64,000 bases of DNA from NCBI GenBank assembly GCA_019454045.1, contig SKCR01025357.1, positions 1-64,000 of the forward strand, read 5' to 3'. This document shows positions 47,032 through 59,194 of this stretch, piece after piece. How positions within the stretch are numbered: the first letter of the stretch is position 1; each line of letters begins with the position of its first letter. This DNA comes from Zanthoxylum bungeanum. Lineage: Eukaryota > Streptophyta > Magnoliopsida > Sapindales > Rutaceae. Below the pieces are notes generated by a model. It searched no databases, was not told the DNA's origin, and worked only from the letters and a program-made list of their open reading frames with translations. The position numbers and the translations under genes are program-made.

Positions 47032-47770
47032 ATGGGCGATAATGTCTTCAATGGCACAAACTTTCAAGACTGGGATATGAATCTCAGGATTGTCCTGGGA
47101 TCCGAGAAGTTTCTCTACACTATAGAGAGACCTCTTGGGCCTAAGCCCCGACCTAATCAGTTTCTTGAGCTAGAGCTTTGGAAGACTCATAGCGATGACA
47201 ACTCGACTGCTCAATCGGTAATGCTTACTGGTATGACTCCGTAATTCCGTCGTCAAAATCAGGGATTGGATCCCTATGAGATGATGACGAAGTTGCATGA
47301 TCTTTACCGATCTAATCTTAGATCGCAAAGATATGAGTTACAGAATAAGCTCTTCCGCTCTCGCATGTCAGAGGGTACGTCTATTGAGCACTATGTGTCA
47401 CAGATGATTGCTGACATTGAGCAGCTGGGACAGATGGGCATCGTCTTCGAGGCTGAGACTTCAGTAGATTTGATCTTACAGTCTCTCCCCGACACTTGGA
47501 GTGGGTTCATCATGAACTACAATATGTTGAACCAAGACCAAACTCTTGGAGAGTTGATGTCTACACTACGAGAAGCAGAAAAAGAGCTCCTAAAGGGCAA
47601 GAAGCGCGAGGCGCACTTCGCTTCAACATCTCAGACTCCGCGACTGGAGGTGTAAAGAAGAAAAGAAGAAAGGCAAGGCCAAATCGTCAAAACCTTCTGG
47701 GAAGGGTAAGGACAAATCCCAAGATATATGTCTGCAGTGCGGGAAGCGGGTCACTGGAAGCGTGACTGCC
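47032..47770 (+). pseudogene. gag of copia Y
   Basis: ATG at 47032: MGDNVFNGTNFQDWDMNLRI, then a TAA at 47242-47244. The same frame continues to 47655 with ELQNKLFRSRMSEG, SIEHYVSQMIADIEQLGQMG and SLPDTWSGFIMNYNML, the copia Gag core. A Lys-rich stretch and the CCHC knuckle follow but are split between frames; GHWKRDCREY is visible at about 47747. Confidence 0.88.
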
Positions 47771-47994
47771 GCGAGTACAAGGCACACATGAAGGAAATCA
47801 AAGCGGGCAAGGCACCGGCTTCAGGTATGTTTGTTATAGAAATATACATGTCTACTACTAGTTTTAAAAATTGGATTTTTGATTCTGGTTGTGGTACTCA
47901 TATATGTACTGATGTGCAGGATCTGCAGATTAGCAGGAGACTGGCCTCATGAGAGATTGACCTCCGCGTTGGAAATGAGACACAAGTCGCCGTT
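47771..47994 (+). pseudogene. aspartic protease of copia Y
   Basis: NWIFDSGCGTHIC contains the DSG active site at about 47880. A TGA at 47950 interrupts the frame; the C-terminal half (LELPSGHVLKL, YYVPSLTRNIISVS) follows in the next entry's frame. Confidence 0.82.
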
Positions 47995-49055
47995 TTGGCC
48001 GTTGGCACTTTTGTTTTGGAACTGCCCTCGGGGCATGTACTTAAACTTTCAGACCGTTATTATGTACCTAGTTTGACTAGGAATATTATTTCTGTATCTA
48101 TGTTAGCCCAATGTGGGTATACTTTTGTATTTAGAAACACTGGGTGTTTTATGTATAAAAATGATATGGAAATTTGCACTGCTGATGTAAATAATGGTCT
48201 TTATATTTTGAATATAAATCAATCTCAAACATATAATGTAACAAACAAAAGGCTTAAAGTAAGTAACAAAGATGAAACTTACATGTGGCATTGTCGTCTG
48301 GGACACATAAACAAGACACGTATATCCACACTTTCGAAGAGTGGGTACTTGGACGGATTTGATCCAAATTCATATGACGTCTGCGAATCTTGTTTATTAG
48401 GCAAGATGCCTAAATCACCTTTTAGCGGTAAAGGTGCACGTGCCACTAAACTGTTAGCCCTCGTTCATAGTGACGTATGTGGGCCCATGTCTAGCCAGGC
48501 TAGAGGTGGATATGAATACTTCGTAACCTTTATGGATGATGCATCGCGTTATGGTTATGTGTATCTTATGAGACACAAGTCGTAAACCTTTGAGAAATTC
48601 AAAGAGTTTCGACACGAAGTAGAAAAACAGACCGGAAAAAGTATTAAGACATTACGGTCGGACCGTGGTGGCGAATACTTAAGCAATGAGTTTCTTGATT
48701 ACTTGAAAGAATATGGTATTCTTTCACAGTGGACTCCTCCTGGAACACCGTAATTAAACGGTGTGTCCGAACGGAGAAACCGAACTTTGTTAGACATGGT
48801 AAGGTCTATGATGAGTCGCACAGAGCTACCTATTTCCTTCTAGGGATATGCATTGAACAATGCAATACTTATTTTGAATAAGGTTCCGTCATAGTCTGTT
48901 CAACAGACTCCGTATGAAATATGGACAGGAAAGAAACCGGGTTTCTCATTCCTGAAGATTTGGGGTTGCTGGGCATACGTCAAACGTTTGGAAGGTACCA
49001 AACTAGAACCCAAATCAGATAAATGCCTATTTGTAGGATATCCTAGGGAAACCAA
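47995..49055 (+). pseudogene. integrase of copia Y
   Basis: GAG-pre-integrase zinc part: MWHCRLGHINKTRI and CESCLLGK. Catalytic D-D-E: VHSDVCGPM with FMDDASRYG, LRSDRGGEYLS, and NGVSERRNRTLLDMV. In-frame stops at 48583-48585, 48751-48753 and later; a frameshift near 49070 leads into the RT frame. The C-terminal GKKPGFSFLKIWGCWAYV block is recognisable. Confidence 0.88.
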
Positions 49056-50135
49056 ATGATATTACTCTATCACCACCCACAAGAGAACAAAATATTTGTT
49101 TCTCTACATGTGGTTTTCCTTGAGAAGGATTTCCTAAATGCAGTGATAAGTGGGAGCAAAGTAGAACTCGATGAAAATCATAGTGATACTGTTCCTGGCA
49201 CAGAATCCTTAACGGATCATGAACATTTCATCAAGGATGAAACTGTACCACAATCTTCGAATACACAAGAACCGCGTAGGTCGGAGAGAGTCAGAAAACA
49301 ACCTGAGAGGTATGGGTTTCTGATCTCACCTCATGTAGATATTAATCTTATTGAGAAAGACGAACCAACTACGTATAAGGAAGTGATACAAGGTATCGAC
49401 TCCGGTTTATGGAAAGATTCCATGAATTCCAAAATGGATTCCATGTACACCAACCAAGTTTGGACACTGGTTGATGCACCAGAAGGCGTAAAGCCTATTG
49501 GTTGCAAATGGGTCTTCAAGAAGAAGACTGACATGGATGCCAATGTACAAACGTAAAAATCTAGGCTTGTAGCGAAAGGGTATCGTCAACGACATGGTGT
49601 CGATTACGACGAAACTTTTTCACCCATTGCCATGATTAAATCCATTAGGATAATGCTTGGTATTGCTGCATATTTCGATTACGAGATATGACAGATGGAC
49701 GTCAAAACCGTTTTCCTTAACGGAAACCTTTTGGAGGATGTTTATATGCAACAGCCTGACGGTTTTGTCTTACCAAGACTTGCAAACAAGGTTTGTAAGT
49801 TAAATCGATCCATTTATGGATTGAAGCAAGCATTGCGTTCTTGGAACCAACATTTTGATGAGATCATAAAAGAATATGATTTCGTTCAAAACGAGGATGA
49901 TCCTTGTGTATGTAAGAAGATTAGTGGGAGCACACTGACATTCATTGTCCTTTACATTGATGATGTATTGCTTATTGACAATGGCATTCCCATGTTAACG
50001 TCGGTGAAAGCTTGGCTTTCATTAAAATTCTCTCATGAAGGATCTGGGAGAAGCAGCCTTTATTCTAGTAATAAATATCTACCGGGATAATCTAGAAAGC
50101 TATTTGGACTCTCCCAGAGCACGTACATTGATAAA
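49056..50135 (+). pseudogene. reverse transcriptase of copia Y
   Basis: One frame with stops at 49554 and 49689. Landmarks: GCKWVFKKKTDMDANV, KGYRQRHGVDYDETFSPIAM, QMDVKTVFLNGNL, YMQQPDGFV, LNRSIYGLKQALRSWN and FIVLYIDDVLLI (YIDD). A short stretch near 50030-50100 is read in another frame by two compensating indels before the domain ends. Confidence 0.9.
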
Positions 50136-50939
50136 GTGTTGAAGAGATTCAACATGGATCAGTCCAAGAGGGGACTGCTGCTACTGTCACATGGTGTCAC
50201 TCTATCTAAGGACATGTGTCCTAAGACTCTAGATAAGAGAGACAACATGAGTGGGATCCCATTCGCCTTGGCCATCAGATTGATCATGTATGTCATGATA
50301 TGTACGCGACCTGATGTCTCGTATGCTTTGAGCATGTGTAGTCGCTATCAGGCCGATCCAGGTGAAGGTCACTGGATGGCAGTTAAGGATATCATTAAGT
50401 ATCTTAGACGAACTAAGGATGCTTTCTTAATCTATGTAGATGGAGAACTTGAGGTAACTGGGTATACCGATGCAAGTTTCCAAACCGATAAAGATGACTG
50501 CAAGTCGCAATCCGGGTACATATTTTGTTTGAATAACGGAGCAGTAAGTTGGAAATCTTCCAAGCAAGAGACTGTTGCCGATTCAACAACAGAAGCAGAG
50601 TATATTGATGCAGCTGAAGCAGCAAAAAAGGCAGTTTGGATCCGTAAATTCCTAATTGGATTAGGAGTAGTTCCGTTAGCAGCTGAGCCCGTTCCATTAT
50701 ATTGTGACAATAACGGGGCTATAGCGCAGGCTAAGGAAACGCGGTCTCATCAACGATCCAAGCATGTTCTTCGACGTTTCCATCTGATTCGTGAGATCAT
50801 ACATCGTGGCGATGTGAAGATCGAGAAAGTCGCATCAGAGGACAACATTGCAGATCCGCTGACGAAAGGTATTCCTCAACAAAAGTTTGAGCGACATGTA
50901 CAAAGTTCAGGTATTAGATGCTTGAGTGACTGGCTATAG
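50136..50939 (+). pseudogene. RNase H of copia Y
   Basis: Open for 267 residues to TAG at 50937-50939. ICTRPDVSYALSMCSRYQ, GYTDASFQTDKDD (Asp), DSTTEAEYIDAAEAAKKAVW (Glu), YCDNNGAIAQAKE (Asp) and NIADPLTKGIPQ. The best preserved domain of the element; the frame ends 14 bp before the 3' LTR. Confidence 0.9.
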
Positions 50940-50953
50940 GCCAAATGGGAGAT

Positions 50954-52695
50954 TGTTAGACAATTATGACCCATAGCGTCACTATTTGTAAAAGACATTG
51001 TGGGTTTTCTACAAATTAACTATGTGACAATGGAAATTGTATTTTATCATTTTGTAATTTGATTACTTTAATAAATAAATTATAAAAATCCTTATGATTA
51101 GTTCCGGATTACAAGATATGAGACAGTATCAATCCATAACGGTTTAATCATTAAATATCCATAGTCGTAGTATTATCGAGACTGGACATCGATAATACGG
51201 AATAGACTAGTATTGCACTTGTGCGTGTTATGGAAGCGTAACGACATAGTTCTCATATATTTAAGTATTGGATACTTATGCAAGTGTGATAGGAGGTTGT
51301 GTTTACCAACGGTACGGAAACAGCTTCGCTCTGGATAGACCCCGCAGAATCCCATTGGTAGTATGACTATGTGTCTATGGGAATCCGCATCAGGGTAGGT
51401 GTATTTGGTCTTAACCTGAGACTTGCATCGCTAGTACTTGCGACAATCAATATGACAAGGTCATGATTATCCGATTAAAGAGACTAGTTGCTTGTGATCC
51501 GATATATGCTTCGTACGGGGCAGACACTATTCCAGCCCCAGGCCTTGCATGTGACCATCCGATACTAGATCGAAATACGCAATACTACGTATATTACGCC
51601 TGACATAGATTATATATTCCTTTAAGAGTATTTCTGGAGAATTGGGTAGGCACGGTGTTTTGCTAGAAGCCAATCATGTCTCGTAAATCGATAAAAACGT
51701 AGTACTAGGTACGTACGTGTTCAGATACTCCGACGACCGGATTTACTGCCAACATATCCAGGGATCTCATGGGTCACTTCCTGAAGATTCACCGATGACG
51801 TATGATTCGAACATAATTAATCTAGGATTAATTACTGAGAGATTTTATTTAGGATAAAATACTATTTGAAGAGAGAGAACGATTAATTTGGAATTAATCG
51901 ATAAAATAATATATTCGATATATTAAATGAAATTAGATTTCATAACGGAAATAAAATTAGATTTTAATTCGGGCGAACAAATTAATTTAGAATTAATTCG
52001 CAAGCGACGTGAATAGTAATTTTGCTAGGCATAATTATTTAATTAAATTTGAGTTAATTACGTCGTAACGGAAAGTTCGTTAATTCGGAATTAGCGAACC
52101 CGAGCCCGGGATATGTTGCGGGCCCACTCGGATTTTGAATCAAGTGGGGCCCACAAGTCACATCACATGTCACATCATTGTCTTTCTCATCACTTGTTGG
52201 TGATGGTATTAGGTGAAGTGGGTGATGATGTGTAGATGACTTGTAAAACACATTTTCTAAAGTTGAAAGACTTATACCAACTTTGGTATATCTTTAATTT
52301 TGATTTTGGAAATCTAATATACAACTTTCCTTCTCTCTCTCTTCTCCCCATCTCACGCCCAAGTGCATATTTTTTTCTCCCAAAATTTCTAAGGCTTGGC
52401 CGAATTTCACAAGAGAAAATTGGAAGATTTGTTGCAAATTTTCAAAGGTGCTAGCACACAAAGAATCATATAAGGTGATAGGCAAACCAATCCTTGAGCT
52501 TGGAATCAACAACAAAGCTTGGAGCTTAGATTTCATCCCCAAAGGAGGAGTTTGGCCGAAACTTCAAGGAATAAAAATTTTGTGTTCGACGTATCTAATA
52601 TCCGATCAAAGTGAGTATTATTCCGCAAATTATTCTTTGAGTATTCACATGTTTCATTGCTTAAATTAATCTTGGGACACTTTAGAAACCCAACA
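50954..52695 (+). repeat. 3' LTR of copia Y
   Basis: Starts TGTTAGACAATTATG directly after AAATGGGAGAT (PPT). Ends AACCCAACA, followed by TTTTG. Lacks about 190 bp of the 5' LTR. Carries the same hairpin chain at about 51811-52105. Confidence 0.93.
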
Positions 52696-52700
52696 TTTTG

Positions 52701-53994
52701 GATGTGGATGATGGATTGGAAGTATGTGTGCATGTGTGAAGTATATTTGGATGCAATTAATGTAATTAATGTCCAATTTGATCAATGTTGATGAGTTTAT
52801 TTTCTAGAGTGTTATGACAACTCTTGTGACACCTAGAATTGTTCTTGGGTTGTTCATATGTGGTGACTTTGGTTGGTGTTATGATTAATTAGATTAATCT
52901 TGTAAAGTTGGATTTAAAGCATGAAAATTGTAATTTTTGGTCTCTAGATTAGATTATGTAAAACTGGAAATTTTGTGATGAATTTGATGTCATATAAATG
53001 TAATGGATGTGTTTTGGGAGTTGGAACAATTGTCGAAAAGTACTTCGGAGTTGAAATAAGCGAAAACGGCCAAAAACTGCGTTACTGGGTGGATTTTGAA
53101 CCAACCGAGTGACGGTTGTCCAAACGGTGAGTTCGTCACTGTTCGGGGAGCCCATGAACTGCCCTGAAACTATTGGGACTGACTTGGGCAGTCCCCATAA
53201 GTGTCGGGTGGTCGGTTCGGTCAAAAACTCATTTTACGTCATTTTGCGGAAAAATATTTTTCGTAAAAATTTCGCGACGTTTCAACCTAATTTATGTTGA
53301 TATTTGATATTGAATAAATAGGATTAGGTGAAATATGAATAAATTATTCATATTAGATATTGAATAATTTATTCGGTAATCTGAAAAATTTTCAAATTAC
53401 AATTTCGCCCGAACCGCGCTTCCGCTGCGCCTATCGTCCAAAACCCCAGCAAAAATGGTATCAGAACGGGTCTGATGCTTCATCCATTGCATTATTCATG
53501 CTTGATATTTGATATTTAATCCAATTTTAATGTTCGCACATGCATGTAATCTAGATATGTTTCTTTACTTTTCGGTTCTACGATAACGAAAATGTAATTG
53601 AAATTTAATAGTTAAATTGTGTTAAGTTTTCTAAGGTAGAATTGAAATGTTTAGAAAATGATTTAGATTAAAATTTTGCATTTGATGTAGATTATAGCTT
53701 CCAGTGGAAAATCCCCGTTTTTAAATATGGCTGTAAAGTAATGTGTATTGGATACATGTTTCTTGGTCCGTCTTGTCAGTATGGTTTATGGGTATCTTTT
53801 TATAACTGCATTCGAGATCGTGCCAAAGCTATGAAGGTGTAGGTTATAGAATTATTATCCATACCAGTTGTATATTGATACTGGACAAATTCAAGCGAAA
53901 GTGGAAATCTTGAACATGCCAAAGCTGTCAGGACTACACCGGTAGCTTGAGTTTGTCATTGACAAGTGTAGCCTTGATACACCTCCTTGTGAAC
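52701..53994 (+). repeat. X LTR copy B, right part, and start of internal B
   Basis: Continues LTR B to 53451 (CCCCAGCA). PBS TGGTATCAGAAC at 53456-53467, initiator tRNA-Met type. Then the leader with the CCAAAGCTGT motifs, interrupted after TGAAC (53990-53994) by a solo LTR. Confidence 0.85.
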
Positions 53995-56165
53995 TGATGA
54001 GTGGTATTTATATCACTTATTCCCACTCATTTGACCTAATATTTTGTATAGTTTCTTGAGTTTTGTGAACGTTTTGATGTATTTTGTGTTATTTTGCAGA
54101 CAAATAAAGTTTGGAAAGCATTGGAGGCAATTTGGGGCAAAAACGGACAAAAATGCGTCAACAGGGATATTTTGGTCTTAATCGCGTCGCGAAGCCAAGC
54201 CTTCCGCGTCGCGACGTCTAAAATGCGCCGAACAGTGCTAACGTGCGCCGGGTCCACAAATCAGAATCTGAGAAAAGTTTGACTTTGCTAAAATGCGCCG
54301 TGACACGTGTCACCATCACAGCCGATCTGCTAACATGCGCCGTGCCACGTGTCAGCATCCTACGGTGCCGACAGTCATCATCGCCACGTGTGCCACGTGT
54401 CAGCCTACGTGTCTCCATGTCATCAGCCACGTCAGCAAGTCAACAAGTCAAAATTGCCACGTGTCGTGCCACATCATCATCAGCCAATCAGGAAGTGACA
54501 CGTGTCGCAATTCTATGGTGCCGACAGTCTCTTTCCCACGTCGTCGCCACGTCACCGCCACGTCAGCATCAATAATTGAGTATCTAATCCTTATCTGACA
54601 CGTGGCGGATAAGAATCTCAGCGACCAATCAGAAGCCGCCACGTGTCACAATATTTGAAGCCCAACCACTCTGCCACGTGTCACCTTATCAGCTTATCCA
54701 GAATCTTCAAACCGGCGAACCAGAGCGTGCCACGTCGACAAATCTGGCGTAGCGACGCTGAGGACCTGGCGTCGCGACGCTGGATCCTACCGAGGCCTAT
54801 AAATTGAGCTCGAGATTTCAGAATTCAGTGCACCTTCCTCTCTCTTAAATTCTTTCTAAAGAGATAGTTTCTCTCTCTAGATTCTTTAGTTTTTAGTTTT
54901 TAGTTTTGTAAATAATTTTAATTACGTTTTGTAATTTAATTTTTACTTTTTACTTTTTACAGTTTTTACTATTTACCATGAGGAGGTAACTTCTCCAGCT
55001 AGGGTGAAAGGTAATTCTTTTACTGTTACTATTTAGATTAATCTCCCTTAAAAATAATATATTCACTATTTAAAATATTGACTTAAAAAGGATACATCCA
55101 GATGGTCGGTTGGTAATTCATTTTAATCTGGTTTAAACCTGACTAATAAAGGATACCGCCAGATTGGTCGGTTGGCAATTTAATTTTGGTTCCGCCTTTA
55201 TGGCTGGTTGGACTTAATTTGACTTAATCAGGATACCGCCTATATGGTCGGTTGGTATTATTATCATAAGTTTATATATTATTTTATGGGAGATATCTAA
55301 ATTAGTAGTAGTAAAAGTAATTCCTTTTACCTTAGCATTTTATTTTATTTTACTTTTCAGTTTTACTTTATGTCTTTTACTTTTCAGTATTTTTACTACA
55401 TGTCTTTTACTTTTAAGTTGTTACTAGCCCTAGTTATGTGTTAGTTATCTGGGGTTGTGATGAATTCTAATATCACCGGTTTATAAGGGGTTATTTTATA
55501 GTTTGGGTAATTTAAAGGTTTACTTATTAAGTCTTAAGCTTAATGTTTTTTGTGTCTGATCACCAATAAGATTGATGTGGTAAATCTAAAATGAACTAGA
55601 CATAGGGATTTTAGGTTTCAGCCTTAGACTTAATAGCCCACGATCTTCCTTGAGGATATATAACCCTTTAATAGATTTCCTTACAGGATAGGAATATACC
55701 TGTCGGGCGGGGGTAGCCATAATTGGAACTTAAACTTAATGAATCCAGATAATTTGGTTGACATAGACATATGGTTCAATTGGGTTAAACTGGGTATTTG
55801 CGTCTGACCATCGACAGAGGCTTTTGCATAATTTAGTGTTCCAGGTTAGTAAACTGATTTATTACACAAACATAAAATAACCACTTCATCTTTTAAATGA
55901 TATTAGAATGATTCACGACCCTAGATCATTGTGTCTTTTGTTATTTTCCTTAGTATTTTCTTTTGTCTTTTTATTTATTTATTTTGTAAAACCACATTCA
56001 ACCAATCAAACAATCATTATCTTCTCCATTTAATTAGATATTTGTAAATAAATAGATTCAACAATTAATAACAACAGTAGGAATTAAGTCCTCGTGGGAT
56101 CGATATTTTTATACTACTTGAATGATACGTGCGCTTGCGTTATACGTGTGTGTTTACGCCGGTCA
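53995..56165 (+). mobile_element. solo LTR of the Athila family
   Basis: 2,171 bp from TGATGAGTGG to CCGGTCA, flanked by perfect TGAAC duplications (53990-53994 and 56166-56170). The interrupted X sequence rejoins as it reads at 37365-37385. Related to but diverged from 22340-24179. Contains a dense CACGTG cluster, a TATA box at 54797 and four GATAC-CGCC-type motifs at 55080-55260. The internal domain was lost by LTR-LTR recombination. Confidence 0.93.
54290..54690. promoter_or_regulatory. G-box (CACGTG) cluster in the solo LTR U3
   Basis: About ten CACGTG cores, mostly as GCCACGTGTC, plus further CCACGTCA variants within 400 bp and about 110 bp upstream of the TATA box. TGCGCC motifs are interspersed. 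G-boxes bind plant bZIP and bHLH factors. Confidence 0.65.
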
Positions 56166-56170
56166 TGAAC

Positions 56171-59100
56171 GTGCCAAAGCTGTCTAAACGAGAATCGGTC
56201 AGGACCAAAACCAGGAGTCACTGGTGAGTGATTGACAATGAGTTGTCTACCTAATGAATATACGTAGGTGAGATCGTGCCAAAGCTGTGAGTCAAAATAT
56301 ATTTATGGGATTCTACTCTCACTATGGAATTCGATTTAATTTTCGAATTCCCGTTGTCCGTTAGGGATTACGGTATTACGAAAAGTAGTGGGAGACACTG
56401 CTGAGTTTAAAATCCATAACTTAAGCAGTGTGTAATATTTTGGAAAATGCTGCTTTCGTTTTCCTTTATTCTATATTGTTTTATAGATTTATACTTCTAA
56501 TCCACTGCATGCTTATTACTTGAATATGTTTTCGGACTTTACTTATGGTTGTGTAATTCTACAATAGGTTCTAAAAAGACAGTAGACTTAGATATTGTTA
56601 GATTAGTTAAAAACCATCGGGAACTATTGTTCCGATTTTCTTGAAAATCAAGATGATTTATGACTTAGTTACTAAGTCAAGATAGGTAATCTAAATGGAT
56701 ATCTTGTTTAGGATATAATTATCTAAAGAGAATAGTTTCTTATGCAGTAAGAATTTACTTGAATAGTTCATGTCTCGAGATTCTTGACTCGCATTAAGAA
56801 AATCACATTAGTATTTGTTTATCTTATAATGACGTTACTTGAATTTAGTCTGACACAGTTTGCTAATCAATAATTTGCAATTGTTGTGAATAATTGAATT
56901 CAAATTATAAAGCTTAAGAAATGAGATGTGTATAGTTGTGTATAGAAAATATTGATTCTCACAATACGACGACTATAAGTATTGGATACTAGATCTCCCG
57001 TCTCATTAATTAAAATAATGTTTAATGACTATTTTGATATTTGATATCAGAACTTGTGACTGTTGGATAGTTACTTGTTATGTATAAACAGTTGTTACAT
57101 ATTTTAAACTATTGTATTCAGGATATGATTAAATCTCATTTAACCAATGATCTTCTTTGGACCACAGATTTATTAATATAATACATTGGATGTATGTAGT
57201 TTAATGAATTAGAAATTGCCTTAGATAGTTTTCTATGCTCTGTAACTTAGTTAATGATTTGTTATGACTTTGTTACGTGTTTCTAAAAGAGAAGATCTTG
57301 AACATCTTGAATTATTCGAGAACTTTCAATATGTTTCTAATGAAACACAGATAGAATATTTTGAATGGTTCAAGAAAATTCTATTTGTAGTGTTGGAAAC
57401 TATATTTTAAAATTCATCGTGAGTCTTTGAATTGTTCAAAGATGTTTGAGATAACCAAACATATGAATTTAAGGCAATTAGTTCTAAGATTATTTAATGA
57501 ATTTGATTTTAACTCAATATTAAACTTCTGCGATTCCATTTTGATGGAATTGGTCAGTGGGAGTGATCGAATCTTATATGATTTGATTCGTTGATATTGA
57601 ATGTTACCGAATTGGTTTTCAATACTCTTGGGGTTATGCTCCAGAAATACTTATTCATCTCTTTAATTAAGGTTCCATTCGTTCCTACTGTTACATATAT
57701 GATATGTATAGTAGAAAATTCCAATCTTGAAAAGTTTGAGATTTGAAACTTTCATTTGTATAATGGTTATATAATTGTAAGTACTTGCGCCTCGGAGGTA
57801 CAAGTAAGGTTTATCATTTATTCTATTTAATGGAATATTGTTTTCTATTTGATAGAATATATTTTTTACGATCCCGAGTGATAAAATTATTTTATTACTT
57901 AGTGGTTAACATTGGATGTTGACGATTGCAGAAAAGATTTGACTTAGTGAAGTCAAATGTGATAATGATAAACTATAAGTGGAACTACGTAATTAATAAG
58001 ATGAAAAGACCCTTAAACAACTTCCATATAAGTTCAATAGGATGTCAGAATCATTTGTGAAGTATTTCATACTTATTGGTTATGTTGTTTTCTTATTGAA
58101 GAAAATTATCCTATAACTAATAGTGGGAGCGATATTTGATATCGATTTCAGAAGTCAACATTGAACCATAGATCTAAGATTGTTCATAGCTTACTACGAT
58201 CGAGTTTCGAACTTGATGAGGCTTTTGTTATGAATAGTTCATAAAGTGTGCAAATTATTTTCGCAACAAAAGCACAATGAGCTTGATAGAGGTTTGACCT
58301 TTATAGTATGACAGCGAGAAATGTTATACTCAGTAGTCTATTGTAGATTCTGAGAAAGCTTATGTCTTGTCGCACTGATTAAACAATTTAAAAAACTGTT
58401 GTTTAATGTTGATAATAAACTATGTTTTTGGCTAAAGAATGCAAAGTAGCGTTCTTGAGTGATTTCTTCGAATGAGAGATCTGTCATGATTTCTTTGTTT
58501 GAAGAATTTATTCTAGAATGGCCCTAGAGTTTGTATTCTGCTAAAATCACAATTTGATATATTAGTTTATGGAGCCTATTGTAGACTCAGATACGTTTTC
58601 CAAAAATCCGTGTTCTTTGATTTTGATATTTGTCAGATTGTCTGGTTTTTTCGAAGTATAGAGAATACATATTTATAAATAGGGTCAATGGGAGCGTACA
58701 AACTTCTTTATAGTATTGTATATATCATATGTCTTCTTTTCTCCGTGAGAGCAGTGAGAGTAGTCTCTAATATATTTGATATAAAGTTTTATATAAAAAT
58801 ATAAAGTTTTATATAAGATATAAAACTAAGAGACTAGTGAGATACTCATATCAGTGGCATATTAGATATGATCTAATAAAGAACACAGTAAGACTATTTG
58901 TATGACAATTAGTATAAATGTTTGACAGTTAACGTGTCTTTTATGTATATAGTATTCATCTTTCGTAAATAATGATTCTTTTGTCGAAAGTTAGATTGAT
59001 TGGAATACCTAGTCAATCTTATGCATCATAGGATGATGGCGTAATGAATACTATATTAGGTGCGATTAAAGATATCAATTTAATCGTAATTGTTAAGAGT

Positions 59101-59194
59101 TATTTTCATAAGCTCTTGAGGGCCATGAGTATGCGATACACATTAAGATGTGTATAGGATACCATGGATTGACACTAGAGTAAGTGGGAGAAAT
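56171..59194 (+). other. X internal region B, non-coding
   Basis: Homologous to 37370-41071 with scattered substitutions and a deletion of about 0.5 kb near 59115. No gene. Ends TAAGTGGGAGAAAT before LTR C. Confidence 0.8.

Larger units (their letters stand above)
42856..52695 (+). mobile_element. Ty1/copia retrotransposon Y
   Basis: LTRs 42856-44792 and 50954-52695, PBS TGGTATCATGGAGCC at 44794, PPT at 50940-50953, and target duplication TTTTG at 42851-42855 and 52696-52700 (perfect). Domain order gag, protease, integrase, RT, RNase H is the copia order. Stops and frameshifts occur throughout, and the LTRs differ by a deletion of about 0.2 kb in the 3' copy, so the insertion is not recent. 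Confidence 0.93.
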
